Shown piece after piece: positions 18,430-27,671 of a DNA stretch of 64,000 nucleotides (positions within the stretch are counted from its first letter, which is position 1; every line of letters starts with the position of its first letter). The stretch comes from Achromobacter spanius (GTDB lineage Bacteria > Pseudomonadota > Gammaproteobacteria > Burkholderiales > Burkholderiaceae_B). The translations under genes were made by a program, and so were the position numbers. The DNA is taken from the NCBI RefSeq assembly GCF_003994415.1, contig NZ_CP034689.1:2046001-2110000 (forward strand). The letters run 5' to 3'. The notes under the pieces were generated by a model, which was given only the letters and a program-made list of their open reading frames with translations, was not told the origin of the DNA and did not search any database.

Positions 18430-21400
18430 ATGTCCGAAGCCGTAACAAACCCGCCCCCCTTTGTGCATCTGCGTGTCCACTCCGAGTTCTCGGTGGTGGA
18501 CGGTATTGTGCGCATTCCCGACCTGATCAAGCGCGTGGCCAAGCTGGGCCAGCCCGCCGTGGCGCTGACCGACCTGTCCAACCTTTTCGGTCTGATCAAA
18601 TTCTATAAAGGCGCGCGCAACGCAGGGGTCAAGCCGATTGCTGGCTGTGACGTCTGGTTGAGCAATGATGACGACCCGGCCAAGCCGTTCCGGCTGCTGT
18701 TGCTGGTGCGCAACCATCAAGGCTACCTGAACCTGTGCGAACTGCTGTCCAAGGCCTTCCTGACGAACCAGGGCAAGGGCCGCGCTGAAATCCGCCGCGA
18801 ATGGCTGCAAGGCCAGCAAGGCCTGATTGCGCTGTCGGGCGGTCGCATGGGCGACGTGGGCCAGGCTTTGGACGCTGGCAACGCGGTGTCGGCGCTGGCC
18901 TTGGCGCGCCAATGGGCGCATCTGTTTCCGGGCAGCTACTACATTGAATTGCAGCGCGCCGGCATGGATGGCGACGAAGCTTATACGCAGGCCGCCATGC
19001 GGCTGGCGGGCGAAGCCGGCTTGCCGGTGGTGGCCACGCACCCCGTGCAGTTTCTGGACGAATACGAATTCCAGGCGCACGAGGCCCGTGTCTGCATCGC
19101 CGAAGGCGAAATCCTGGCCAACCCGCGCCGCGTGCGCCGCTTCACGAAAGAGCAGTACCTGCTCAGTTCCGAGGAAATGGCGCGCCGCTTCGCCGACGTG
19201 CCCTCGGCGCTGGCCAACACGGTTGAAATCGCCAAGCGCTGCAACCTGAGCCTGGTGCTGGGCAAGCCGCGCCTGCCCAACTTCCCCACGCCCGACGGCG
19301 TAACGCTGGACGACTACCTGGTCCAGTTGTCGGAAGAGGGCCTGGAAAAGCGCATGGCGTTCCTGTTCCCGGACGAGGCCGAACGCGAATCCAAGCGCGA
19401 GCAGTACTACGAGCGCCTGCGCTGGGAATGCAAGACCATCATCCAGATGGGCTTCCCGGGCTACTTCCTGATCGTTCAGGACTTCATCAACTGGGGCAAG
19501 AACAACGGCGTGCCCGTGGGCCCGGGCCGGGGCTCGGGCGCGGGGTCGCTGGTGGCCTACGCGCTGGGCATCACCGACCTGGACCCCATCCGCTATGACT
19601 TGCTGTTCGAGCGGTTCCTGAACCCGGAACGGGTCTCCATGCCCGACTTCGATATCGACTTCTGCCAGGACAACCGCGAACGGGTCATCGACTACGTCAA
19701 GGAAAAGTACGGCCGCGCCGCCGTGAGCCAGATCGCCACCTTCGGCACGCTGGGCGCCAAGGCCGTGGTGCGCGACGCCGGCCGCGTGCTGGACATGCCT
19801 TATATGTTCTGCGACGGCCTGTCCAAGCTGATCCCGTTCAACCCGATGGACCCCTGGACGCTGGAACGCACCCTGAAGGACGAACCCGCCTTCAAGGACC
19901 GCTACGAACAGGAAGAGGAAGTGCGCGCGCTGGTCGACCTGGCCAAGCCGCTGGAAGGCCTGACCCGCAACATCGGCATGCACGCGGGCGGCGTGCTGAT
20001 CGCGCCCGGCAAGCTCACCGACTTCTGCCCGCTGTATTGCCAGCCGGGTCAGGAAAACAGCGCGGTGTCGCAGTTCGACAAAGATGACGTCGAAGCCGCG
20101 GGCCTGGTCAAGTTCGACTTCCTGGGCCTGCGCAACCTGACCATCCTGGACTGGGCCGTGCGCTACGTGCGCCAGTTCAACGAGGACAAGCGCGACTTCG
20201 ACGTCATGGCGCTTGAGCTGGACGACCCGGCCGCCTACAAGATCTTGTGCGACGCCAACACCACCGCCGTGTTCCAGCTGGAATCGCGCGGCATGAAAGA
20301 GCTGCTGAAGAAGCTGCGGCCGAACACGTTCGAAGACATCATCGCCATGCTGGCCCTGTATCGTCCGGGGCCGCTGGAATCAGGCATGGTGGACGACTTC
20401 GTCAACCGTAAGCACGGCCGCGCCGCGGTGGACTATTTCCACAACGACCTGGAAAGCACGCTGAAAAGCACCTACGGGGTCATCGTCTACCAAGAACAGG
20501 TGATGCTGATCTCGCAGATCATCGGGGGCTATTCGCTGGGCGGCGCTGACCTGCTGCGCCGCGCCATGGGCAAGAAAAAGCCCGAGGAAATGGCCAAGCA
20601 CCGTGAATTGTTCGAACAGGGCGCCAAGGAAAAGGGCCACGACCCGGACCTGGCGGTCAAGCTGTTCGACCTGATGGAAAAGTTCGCGGGCTACGGCTTC
20701 AACAAGTCGCACTCGGCCGCCTACGCGCTGATTTCGTACCAGACCGCCTGGCTCAAGGCCTATCACCCCACCGAATTCCTGGCCGCCACCATGTCGTCCG
20801 ACATGGACGACACGGACAAGGTGCAGATTTTCTGCCGCGACGCCCAGGACAACGGCGTCGAAGTGCTGCCGCCTGATGTCAATTTTTCGGGCTACCGCTT
20901 CGAACCCGTCAAGGACAAGTACACCGAAAAAGGCAAGCCGCCGCGCACCATGCGCTATGGCCTGGGCGCCGTCAAGGGCACGGGGCAGGGGGCGGTCGAA
21001 GACATTCTGCGTGCCCGCAAGGAAGGCGGCCCGTTCCTGAATCTGTTCGATTTCTGCCGCCGCGTGGGCAAGCAGGCGGTCAACCGCCGCACCATCGAAG
21101 CGCTGATCAAGGCCGGCGCGTTCGACACCATCGAACCCAACCGCGCCGCGATGCTGGCGTCGGTGCCCACCGCGATGGAAGCGGCGGAACAGGCGGCTCG
21201 CAGCGCCAATCAGGCGTCATTGTTTGGCGACGACAGCGGTGACGTGGTTGCGGGCGAACTGGCCAAGGTGGCGCCGTGGGACCTGCACAAGAAGCTGACC
21301 GAAGAAAAGTCCGCACTGGGCTACTACTACAGCGGCCACTTGTTTGACGCCTGGCGCGACGAAGTGCGCCGCATCGTGCCCATGCAACTGGCGCGCGTGG

Positions 21401-21921
21401 AACCGCAGCGCGATCTTCAGTGGATGTGCGGTGTGCTGGCCAGCGTGCGCGTCATGATGACCCGCCGCGGCAAGATGGTGTTTGCCGTGCTGGATGACGG
21501 CACCGCGCAGGTCGAGATCTCGGTGTTCAACGAGCTCTACGAAAAGCACCGCAACCGCTTGCGCGAAGATCAACTGGTCATCGTGCAGGGCAAGGTCAGC
21601 AACGACGACTACTCCGGCGGCATGCGTATCGTGGCCGAGCAACTGTACGACCTGCAACTGGCCCGAGAAGCGCGCGCCAAGTCGCTGCGCGTCAAGCTCA
21701 ATGGCTCGGCCGATGCCGCCCGCTTGCGCCAGATGCTGAACCCGTTCCGGGCCGAACCCGAGAACGGCATCCCGGGTGTGCCGGTGGATATCGTCTACAC
21801 CAAGAACAATTTCAATTGCACAGTGCGCTTGGGCGAAGAGTGGCGCGTACGCATGGCCGACACGCTGCTTGAGAACCTGAATGCCTGGACCAAACCCGAT
21901 GGGGTTGAGGTGACCTATTGA
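18430..21921 (+). CDS. dnaE: DNA polymerase III subunit alpha
   Basis: Replicative polymerase catalytic subunit (C-family), 1163 residues, the normal DnaE1 size. Seen in order: PHP domain (HLRVHSEFSVVDGIVRIPDL, residues about 15-35); palm with VGPGRGSGAGSLVAYALGI and the catalytic aspartates in MPDFDIDFCQDNRERV (about 404-419); GMHAGGVLIAPG; LALYRPGPLESGMV; and YGFNKSHSAAYALISYQTAW. The helix-hairpin-helix region follows, then an OB domain (LASVRVMMTRRGKMVFAVLD, about 1003) near the C-terminus. Its stop overlaps the next start by 1 nt (TGATG), coupling it to the LPS core cluster. The antisense strand has long open frames that are composition artefacts. Confidence 0.97.
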   Translation: MSEAVTNPPPFVHLRVHSEFSVVDGIVRIPDLIKRVAKLGQPAVALTDLSNLFGLIKFYKGARNAGVKPIAGCDVWLSNDDDPAKPFRLLLLVRNHQGYLNLCELLSKAFLTNQGKGRAEIRREWLQGQQGLIALSGGRMGDVGQALDAGNAVSALALARQWAHLFPGSYYIELQRAGMDGDEAYTQAAMRLAGEAGLPVVATHPVQFLDEYEFQAHEARVCIAEGEILANPRRVRRFTKEQYLLSSEEMARRFADVPSALANTVEIAKRCNLSLVLGKPRLPNFPTPDGVTLDDYLVQLSEEGLEKRMAFLFPDEAERESKREQYYERLRWECKTIIQMGFPGYFLIVQDFINWGKNNGVPVGPGRGSGAGSLVAYALGITDLDPIRYDLLFERFLNPERVSMPDFDIDFCQDNRERVIDYVKEKYGRAAVSQIATFGTLGAKAVVRDAGRVLDMPYMFCDGLSKLIPFNPMDPWTLERTLKDEPAFKDRYEQEEEVRALVDLAKPLEGLTRNIGMHAGGVLIAPGKLTDFCPLYCQPGQENSAVSQFDKDDVEAAGLVKFDFLGLRNLTILDWAVRYVRQFNEDKRDFDVMALELDDPAAYKILCDANTTAVFQLESRGMKELLKKLRPNTFEDIIAMLALYRPGPLESGMVDDFVNRKHGRAAVDYFHNDLESTLKSTYGVIVYQEQVMLISQIIGGYSLGGADLLRRAMGKKKPEEMAKHRELFEQGAKEKGHDPDLAVKLFDLMEKFAGYGFNKSHSAAYALISYQTAWLKAYHPTEFLAATMSSDMDDTDKVQIFCRDAQDNGVEVLPPDVNFSGYRFEPVKDKYTEKGKPPRTMRYGLGAVKGTGQGAVEDILRARKEGGPFLNLFDFCRRVGKQAVNRRTIEALIKAGAFDTIEPNRAAMLASVPTAMEAAEQAARSANQASLFGDDSGDVVAGELAKVAPWDLHKKLTEEKSALGYYYSGHLFDAWRDEVRRIVPMQLARVEPQRDLQWMCGVLASVRVMMTRRGKMVFAVLDDGTAQVEISVFNELYEKHRNRLREDQLVIVQGKVSNDDYSGGMRIVAEQLYDLQLAREARAKSLRVKLNGSADAARLRQMLNPFRAEPENGIPGVPVDIVYTKNNFNCTVRLGEEWRVRMADTLLENLNAWTKPDGVEVTY

Positions 21922-23021
21922 TGAGAAGCCTGCGCATCGTCCATTCCGAAGCGGCCACCAGTTTTGGCGGCCAAGAGGGGCGGATCTTCAAGGAAATGGC
22001 GGCCATGCGTGCGCGCGGCCACCATGTTGAAGCCATCTGCCAATCGCGTGCCATGTTGTTCGAACGCCTGGCGGATGCCGGCTTCACGGTGCACAAGGTC
22101 GACATGGACGGGCCGGTGAATTATTTCAAGGGCGTGGCCGCCGTCCGCCGAATTTTGCGGGACGGGCGCTTTGACGTGCTCAACACGCACAGTCGGCGTG
22201 ACACGGTCATCGCGGGCATGAGCGGCCGGCTGGCCGGCACGCCGCTGATCGTGCGTACCCGGCATTTGTCGAACAAGGTCGGTTCGATGTGGTCCTACAC
22301 CTGGCTGCCGCACCGCGTCACCGCCGTCAGCGACCACGTGCGCAAGCACCTGATCCAGCGGGGCGTGCCCGCCGACAAAGTGGCCACGGTCTACTCGCCT
22401 ATCGTCTTGCCGGCGCCGGTCGAGCGGTCGACGCTGCGTGACGAACTTGGCCTGGCCGATGATGATGTCGTCGTGGGCTGTGTGGCCGTCATGCGCGCCA
22501 CCAAGGGCCACAAGGACCTGATCGACGCGATGGTGCCGCTGATGGCAAGCCGTCCCAAAGTGCATCTGGTGTTTGTGGGCGGCGGCTCGCCGGTTTTCGA
22601 GCAAACGCAGGAATACGTGGCCCAGTTGGGCCTGCAGCATCGCATCCACCTGTTGGGCATGCGCCGCGATGTGCCCAATCTGCTGGCCGGGTTTGACGTG
22701 TTTGCGCTGGCCACGCAGCAAGAGGCATCCGGCACGGTGTATGTCGAAGCTCAGGCCAGCGGTTTGCCGGTGGTGGGCACCGACGTGGGCGGGGTATCCG
22801 AAATGTTCCGCGATGGCGACACGGGCATCCTGGTGCCGCCCAAGGATCCCCAGGCGCTGAGCGATGCGCTGCAACGCCTGATCGACGACCCGGCACTGCG
22901 TCGCCGCATGGGTGAGGCCGGCCGCAAGATGGTCTGGGAAGAGGCCGTGTTTTCGCCAGCGCGGCTTGCCGAAACCACCGAAGCCATCTATCTGAAGTGG
23001 TTGGCGGAACGCGCCGCATGA
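21921..23021 (+). CDS. Glycosyltransferase family 4, LPS core cluster gene 1
   Basis: GT-B fold retaining glycosyltransferase, 366 residues. The N-terminal acceptor domain opens with RIVHSEAATSFGGQEGRIFK, in which SFGGQE is the usual GG(A/Q)E loop. The C-terminal nucleotide-sugar domain has CVAVMRATKGHKDLIDAM and the E-x7-E motif region ATQQEASGTVYVEAQASGLP. Start at ATG 21921, overlapping the dnaE stop; the stop overlaps the next start (ATGA). First of six tightly packed genes that appear to make LPS core sugar. In Bordetella a four-gene LPS core cluster (glycosyltransferases and a deacetylase) is known, which this resembles; exact orthology and the sugar added are inference. Confidence 0.85.
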   Translation: MRSLRIVHSEAATSFGGQEGRIFKEMAAMRARGHHVEAICQSRAMLFERLADAGFTVHKVDMDGPVNYFKGVAAVRRILRDGRFDVLNTHSRRDTVIAGMSGRLAGTPLIVRTRHLSNKVGSMWSYTWLPHRVTAVSDHVRKHLIQRGVPADKVATVYSPIVLPAPVERSTLRDELGLADDDVVVGCVAVMRATKGHKDLIDAMVPLMASRPKVHLVFVGGGSPVFEQTQEYVAQLGLQHRIHLLGMRRDVPNLLAGFDVFALATQQEASGTVYVEAQASGLPVVGTDVGGVSEMFRDGDTGILVPPKDPQALSDALQRLIDDPALRRRMGEAGRKMVWEEAVFSPARLAETTEAIYLKWLAERAA

Positions 23022-23866
23022 ACGCGCCCAACGTTCCCGTGCTGATGTACCACCATGTCACCCCCGCGGGCGGCATGATCGCGGCGACTCCCGATGTCTT
23101 CGAGGCACAGATTGCGCGGCTGGCGCGCGCGGGCTACCAATCGCTGACGGCCGCCGAGTTCGCCGGCTACCTGGCCGGCCAGCCCGTGCCCGCGCGTTCC
23201 GTGTTGATCACCTTCGACGATGGCTACCTGAACAACTGGGTACACGCGCATCCGGTCCTGGCGCGCCATGGCATGCGCGCCGTGCTGTTCATCATTACGG
23301 GCTGGATCGGCAATGGCCCGGTGCGGCCGCACGCGGGTCAGGGCGGCGTGCTGCCGGCCACGCCCGACCACAACGCCTGCAAGGAGTTGGTGGCGTCGGG
23401 CCGCAGCGACGAAGCCATGCTGCGCTGGAGCGAGATCGAAGCCATGCAGGCCGCGGGCACCTTTGAATTCCACTCGCACACGCACACCCACACCCGCTGG
23501 GATAAGGTCTGCGACAACGATGTGGACGCCAAGCGCGCCCGCATCGCACAGGAACTGCACGATTCCCGCCAGGTCCTTGTGCAGCGCCTGGGGTCGGTCA
23601 GCGACCATCTTTGCTGGCCGCAGGGCTACTTCGACGCTGACTACGTGGCGGCCGCGCGCCAGGCCGGTTTTGCTCACCTGTACACGACCGACCCCTTTGG
23701 CCAGAACACGCCCGGCGCGGACCCCGAACACATTTATCGTTTCGCCGTGCGCAATCAGGGCGGAAGCTGGCTCAACCGGCGCATCTGGTTGTCGCGCGAC
23801 CCCTTTTGGGGGCCCCGCTACCACGCCTGGAAAGCCTGGAAAAAGCGTCTTAGGAATCGCGCATGA
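23018..23866 (+). CDS. Polysaccharide deacetylase (NodB fold), LPS core cluster gene 2
   Basis: Metal-dependent carbohydrate deacetylase, 282 residues. Motif 1 LITFDDGYLNNW gives the catalytic base and metal aspartate (about residues 65-76). Motif 2 FHSHTHTHTRW contains H-S-x-x-H. LCWPQGYFDADYVAAARQAG provides the later motif. No signal peptide is seen, so it acts in the cytoplasm, fitting deacetylation of an N-acetylated sugar during core assembly rather than cell-wall trimming. ATGA overlaps join it to both neighbours (23018-23021 and 23863-23866). In Bordetella a deacetylase in the equivalent cluster is required for full-length core; that this is the same gene is inference. Confidence 0.87.
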   Translation: MNAPNVPVLMYHHVTPAGGMIAATPDVFEAQIARLARAGYQSLTAAEFAGYLAGQPVPARSVLITFDDGYLNNWVHAHPVLARHGMRAVLFIITGWIGNGPVRPHAGQGGVLPATPDHNACKELVASGRSDEAMLRWSEIEAMQAAGTFEFHSHTHTHTRWDKVCDNDVDAKRARIAQELHDSRQVLVQRLGSVSDHLCWPQGYFDADYVAAARQAGFAHLYTTDPFGQNTPGADPEHIYRFAVRNQGGSWLNRRIWLSRDPFWGPRYHAWKAWKKRLRNRA

Positions 23867-24615
23867 AGTTATCGGTCATCATCATCACCAAGAACGAAGC
23901 GGCGAACATTGCCGCCTGCCTGAAGTCCGTGTCCTTCGCCGATGAGTTCATCGTGGTCGATTCCGGCAGTACCGACGGCACCGTGGAATTGGCGCAGGCC
24001 TTGGGCGCGCGCGTCGAGGTCACGGCCGACTGGCCCGGTTTCGGCCCGCAAAAAAATCGTGCGTTGGACCTGGCCACGGGCGACTGGGTGTTGTCCATCG
24101 ACGCCGACGAGCGCGTCACGCCCGAACTGGCGCGCGAAATCCAGGACGTCTTGGCCAACCCGCGCGCCGATGCGTACGAGATCGCCCGCCTGTCGAACTT
24201 CTGCGGCAAGGATATTCGCCACAGCGGCTGGTGGCCCGACTACGTGCTGCGCCTGTTCAAGCGCGGCACGGCGCGTTTTACGGACGCCGCCGTGCATGAG
24301 CGCGTCGTGCCCGCCCAAGGCCAGCCGCTGAAATTGCAGGGCTATTTCAATCACTATCCCTACGACAACCTGGACGCGCTGATCAACAAGGTCAACCGCT
24401 ATTCCTCGGACGCGGCGGCCATGATGTATGCCAAGGGACGTCGCACGTCGGTGTTTGGCGCGCTGGGCCATGGGTTCTGGACCTTTGTGCGCATCTATCT
24501 GATCCGGCGCGGGTTTCTCGATGGCAGGCATGGGCTGGTGTTGGCCGTGACCGCGGCCGCGGGCAGCTTTTTCCGCTATTCCAAGCTGATGTTCCTGGCC
24601 GAGAAGCAGAAGTGA
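23863..24615 (+). CDS. Glycosyltransferase family 2 (WaaE/KdtX-like), LPS core cluster gene 3
   Basis: GT-A fold inverting glycosyltransferase, 250 residues. It opens with KLSVIIITKNEAANIAACLK, followed by FIVVDSGSTDGTVELAQALG and the DXD-type WVLSIDADERVTPEL (about residues 77-90). The later stretch HSGWWPDYVLRLFKRGTARF with DAAVHERV is characteristic of the WaaE/KdtX/LgtF group, which puts a beta-linked glucose on core heptose I. C-terminal hydrophobic and aromatic residues suggest membrane association. ATGA overlap upstream, GTGA overlap downstream (24612-24615). Confidence 0.88.
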   Translation: MKLSVIIITKNEAANIAACLKSVSFADEFIVVDSGSTDGTVELAQALGARVEVTADWPGFGPQKNRALDLATGDWVLSIDADERVTPELAREIQDVLANPRADAYEIARLSNFCGKDIRHSGWWPDYVLRLFKRGTARFTDAAVHERVVPAQGQPLKLQGYFNHYPYDNLDALINKVNRYSSDAAAMMYAKGRRTSVFGALGHGFWTFVRIYLIRRGFLDGRHGLVLAVTAAAGSFFRYSKLMFLAEKQK

Positions 24616-25736
24616 AGATCCTCTATACGAACTTCCACGGTGGCAATGGCGGGGGTCACGTTACCTACATCATCAACCTGGCCCGCGCCTTGTCGCCCAA
24701 CCACGACATCACCGTTGCCGCGCCTGCCACCAGCCGGCTGTACCGCTATGCGCGCACGATCCCGGGCGTGACGGTGGTAGACATGCGCTACACCACGCGC
24801 CCGTCATCCTGGTTCAAGGACCGCGCCCAATTAAACCGCCTGATCAAGACCGGCGGTTTCGACATCATCCACGCCAACGGCTCGGCCGACCACAAGCAGG
24901 TGATGCTGGCCACGCTGGGCATGGCGCGGCGCCCGTGCATCGTATTCACCAAGCACAACGATCACCCGCTTTCCAGCTTTGGCCACAAGCTTCGGGTGGC
25001 GTTGGCGACCGACCACGGCATCGCGGTCAGCGATTACATCCATGGCCTGATGCAGCGTTCGCCGTACCGCAAGCGCCCCATCACCACCATCCGCCATGGC
25101 ATCGACACCGTCTTTTTTGCGCCGCCGCCGCCGGAAAGCCTGGACAAGCTGCGCGCGCTGATCTTCGGCGCGGATTGGCAAGGCAAGCTGCTGCTGGGCA
25201 GCGCGGGCGGCACCGACTTCGACAAGGGCTGGCTGGATCTGGTTGCGGCGGTGGCGGCTCTGCCGCCCGCCGACAAGACCCGCGTGCTGCTGATGGTGGC
25301 GGGCGACCCGCCATCCGAAGCCAAGCTGGCGCGCGTGCGCGAACTGGGCATGATCGATCAGGTTCGCTTTCCGGGGCTGCTCGATGATGTGCGTGCCTCG
25401 CTTGCGTCCTGTCACGCGGGCTTCGTGCTGTCGTACCGTGAAGCCCTGTCGTTCGCCTGCCGCGAGATCATGGCGCTGGGCTTGCCGGCCTTGGTCACCA
25501 ACGCTGGCGGCCTGCCCGAAAATGTGACGGATGGCGTGGACGGCTGGATCGTGCCGGTGCGCGACGTGGCCGCCATGACGGACAAGCTGCGTTTCATGCT
25601 GGACCATCCCGACGCGGTTCGCGAGATGGGCGCGCGTGCGCGTGAAACCAGCCTGCGCGACTTCAATCTGGAGCGTTTCGCCGCCGCCACACTGGATGTC
25701 TATCAGCGTACGCTGGATGGACGCCGGACTCTATAA
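24612..25736 (+). CDS. Glycosyltransferase family 4, LPS core cluster gene 4
   Basis: Retaining GT-B glycosyltransferase of 374 residues starting at a GTG that overlaps the previous stop (GTGA). The N-terminal ILYTNFHGGNGGGHVTYIIN shows the glycine loop of the acceptor domain. The donor domain includes LLGSAGGTDFDKGWLDLVAA, RFPGLLDDVRASLASCHAGF and VLSYREALSFACREIMALGL, the E-x7-E region. It keeps close spacing with its neighbours, and its stop sits inside a TATAAT that may drive the next gene. The sugar transferred is unknown. Confidence 0.85.
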   Translation: MKILYTNFHGGNGGGHVTYIINLARALSPNHDITVAAPATSRLYRYARTIPGVTVVDMRYTTRPSSWFKDRAQLNRLIKTGGFDIIHANGSADHKQVMLATLGMARRPCIVFTKHNDHPLSSFGHKLRVALATDHGIAVSDYIHGLMQRSPYRKRPITTIRHGIDTVFFAPPPPESLDKLRALIFGADWQGKLLLGSAGGTDFDKGWLDLVAAVAALPPADKTRVLLMVAGDPPSEAKLARVRELGMIDQVRFPGLLDDVRASLASCHAGFVLSYREALSFACREIMALGLPALVTNAGGLPENVTDGVDGWIVPVRDVAAMTDKLRFMLDHPDAVREMGARARETSLRDFNLERFAAATLDVYQRTLDGRRTL

Positions 25737-25737
25737 T
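25732..25737 (+). promoter_or_regulatory. Internal -10 box before the second deacetylase (possible leaderless start)
   Basis: Perfect TATAAT, 8 nt before the ATG at 25746 and overlapping the previous gene's TAA. The gap CCCGCCTT has no Shine-Dalgarno. The -35 region is weak. It suggests the last two genes can be transcribed separately. Confidence 0.45.
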
Positions 25738-25745
25738 CCCGCCTT

Positions 25746-26471
25746 ATGTCTATTCCAATTCTCATGTACCACCAAATCGGCGAACCCAACCCCAAGGGCA
25801 CGCCGTTTCGTGGGTTGACCGTACATCCCGACAGCTTTGCCCGACAGATGCGCTGGATGCGTCGGCTGGGGTATCGGGGCCTGTCGATGCGCGACGTCAT
25901 GCCGTATGTGCGCGGCGAACGGCAAGGCAAGGTGTTCGGCCTGACTTTCGACGACGGCTATCGCAACGTGCATCACAATGCGATGCCCGTGCTGAGCGAA
26001 CTGGGATTCACCGCCACCAATTACTTCGTGGCGCGCCAGTTCGACGGCGGCAACGTCTGGGACTTGCAGAAAGGCATTCCGTTTTCCGCCTTGATGACGG
26101 TGGGCGAAATGCGCGAATGGGCGCAGGCTGGCAACGAAGTCGGCTCGCATACGCTGGACCACGTCCATTTGCCGGAGATGCCCCTCGACGAAGCGCGCCG
26201 CCAGATCGTGGAATCCAAGAACGAACTGGAACAGGCGCTGGGCGCACCGGTGACTGCTTTTTGTTATCCCTACGGCGATCACGGCCCCGAGCATCGCGCC
26301 ATGGCGCGCGAAGCTGGCTATGACAACGCCACGCTGACGCAGCGCGGCCTGGCAGCTGCGTCCGACGATCCTTTCGGCCTGCCTCGGGTGACGGTGGCGC
26401 GTTCCACCAATATCATCCGATTCCTGCAGAAGTGCCTGACCCGGTATGAAGACACCCGCCGGCGCCGTTGA
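25746..26471 (+). CDS. Polysaccharide deacetylase (NodB fold), LPS core cluster gene 5
   Basis: Second cytoplasmic-type deacetylase in the cluster, 241 residues. It opens with IPILMYHQIGEPNPKGTPFR. Catalytic motif 1 is FGLTFDDGYRNVHH (about residue 63), motif 2 GSHTLDHVHLP gives H-T-x-x-H, and FCYPYGDHGPEH carries the later loop. No signal peptide. It differs clearly from the first deacetylase in length and motif surroundings, so it is not a recent duplicate. It overlaps the next gene by 26 nt (26446-26471). Presumably it acts on a different N-acetylated residue or intermediate; this is inference. Confidence 0.86.
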   Translation: MSIPILMYHQIGEPNPKGTPFRGLTVHPDSFARQMRWMRRLGYRGLSMRDVMPYVRGERQGKVFGLTFDDGYRNVHHNAMPVLSELGFTATNYFVARQFDGGNVWDLQKGIPFSALMTVGEMREWAQAGNEVGSHTLDHVHLPEMPLDEARRQIVESKNELEQALGAPVTAFCYPYGDHGPEHRAMAREAGYDNATLTQRGLAAASDDPFGLPRVTVARSTNIIRFLQKCLTRYEDTRRRR

Positions 26472-27600
26472 GCAGCGGCTCCGCATCGCGTTGCTGGTGG
26501 ACCGTTTCGGTAACCGCTTCGGCGGCGCGGAGGCCTACGGGGTGGAGCTGATGCGGGTGCTGGGCCAGCGGCACGACGTGTCGGTGGTTGCGCGGGACTT
26601 CGACAGCGACCTGCCGTTTCGCTTCCTGCCCGTGCGCTTTCCCACCTGGCTGCCGAGCTGGATGCGCGTGCTGTATTTCGCCTGGCGCGCCGATCGGCTG
26701 ACACGCGGTCGCTTCGACATCGTGCATTCGCACATGAACGGCTGGGCGGGTGAAATCCAGGTCATGCACGTAACGCCGGTGCGCTACAACCGCGTCGCGC
26801 GGGTCAACCTGCTACAGCGTATCAATGCGTGGCTGAGTCCGCGCCTGGCAACCTATCTGCTGTTGGAAAAATTGCGAGTGCGGCGTGCGCCCGCCCGACG
26901 CGTCGTGGCCGTGTCGGGCTTGATCATGGAGCAGTTGCATCGCAGCTATGGCCCGCAGTTGCAGGTGGATATCATCGCGCCAGGGGTCAAGCTGCCTTCA
27001 GCCGAGGTGGCCACAAGGCGCAATGCGATCCGTGCGCGCCTGGGCTGGAACGCCGACACGATCGGCTGCCTGCTGGTGGCTCGCAACCCGTTGCGCAAAG
27101 GGTTGCCGGCGTTGCTGGACGCCCTGGCGCAACTGCCCGCCCATTACAAGTTGCTGGTTGTGGGGGCCGATGAACCCACGCGCGACCGGGTCCGTACGGC
27201 GGATGGCGTGGCGCACCGCGTCACGCTGGTCGACCCGACGCCTGATGTTGCCCAGTATTTCAGCGCGGCGGATATTTACGCGCATCCCACGCTGAATGAC
27301 AGCTACGGCATGGCGCCGCTGGAAGCGATGTCGCATGGCCTGCCGGTGGTGGTCAGTTCGCCCGCCTACTGCGGCTTTGCGCAATACCTGTCGGCGGGCA
27401 AAGACGCGCTTATCCTGCAAGACCCGCGCGATGGCGCCCAACTGGCGCAGGCGCTCGAGCGACTGGGATCCGAACCGGAGTTGCGGGCCACGCTGATCCG
27501 GCGCGGGCTGGAGATCGCCCGCGACCAAAGCTGGGAAACGGTGGCTTCCCGGTATGAAGCGCTATATGAAAAGGTGCTTCAAGCGCGGCAGGGCGGGTAA
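26446..27600 (+). CDS. Glycosyltransferase family 4, LPS core cluster gene 6
   Basis: GT-B glycosyltransferase, 384 residues, WaaG-like in outline. The N-terminal LRIALLVDRFGNRFGGAEAY has the acceptor-side GGAE loop, followed by FDIVHSHMNGWAGEIQVMHV. The donor domain has LLVARNPLRKGLPALLDALA and the E-x7-E region PTLNDSYGMAPLEAMSHGLP. Start at ATG 26446, inside the end of the deacetylase frame; this out-of-frame overlap suggests translational coupling. The stop codon is the first element of an 8-bp degenerate tandem repeat. Last gene of the cluster. Confidence 0.86.
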   Translation: MKTPAGAVEQRLRIALLVDRFGNRFGGAEAYGVELMRVLGQRHDVSVVARDFDSDLPFRFLPVRFPTWLPSWMRVLYFAWRADRLTRGRFDIVHSHMNGWAGEIQVMHVTPVRYNRVARVNLLQRINAWLSPRLATYLLLEKLRVRRAPARRVVAVSGLIMEQLHRSYGPQLQVDIIAPGVKLPSAEVATRRNAIRARLGWNADTIGCLLVARNPLRKGLPALLDALAQLPAHYKLLVVGADEPTRDRVRTADGVAHRVTLVDPTPDVAQYFSAADIYAHPTLNDSYGMAPLEAMSHGLPVVVSSPAYCGFAQYLSAGKDALILQDPRDGAQLAQALERLGSEPELRATLIRRGLEIARDQSWETVASRYEALYEKVLQARQGG

Positions 27601-27648
27601 GTGGGTGAGTGGGTAAGCGGGTGAGTGGGGAAGTGGTTGAGCGGGTAA
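27593..27648 (+). repeat. 8-bp degenerate tandem repeat starting at a stop codon
   Basis: Seven consecutive octamers on the pattern GYGGGTRA: GCGGGTAA, GTGGGTGA, GTGGGTAA, GCGGGTGA, GTGGGGAA, GTGGTTGA, GCGGGTAA. The first holds the TAA stop of the glycosyltransferase. Purine-rich on the plus strand. Confidence 0.85.
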
Positions 27649-27671
27649 GGGCGCCACCAGCCGCGTCAGCC

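Noticed and set aside
18349..19983. Long minus-strand open frame opposite dnaE
   Set aside because: Composition artefact mirroring the DnaE reading frame; no motifs or ribosome site.
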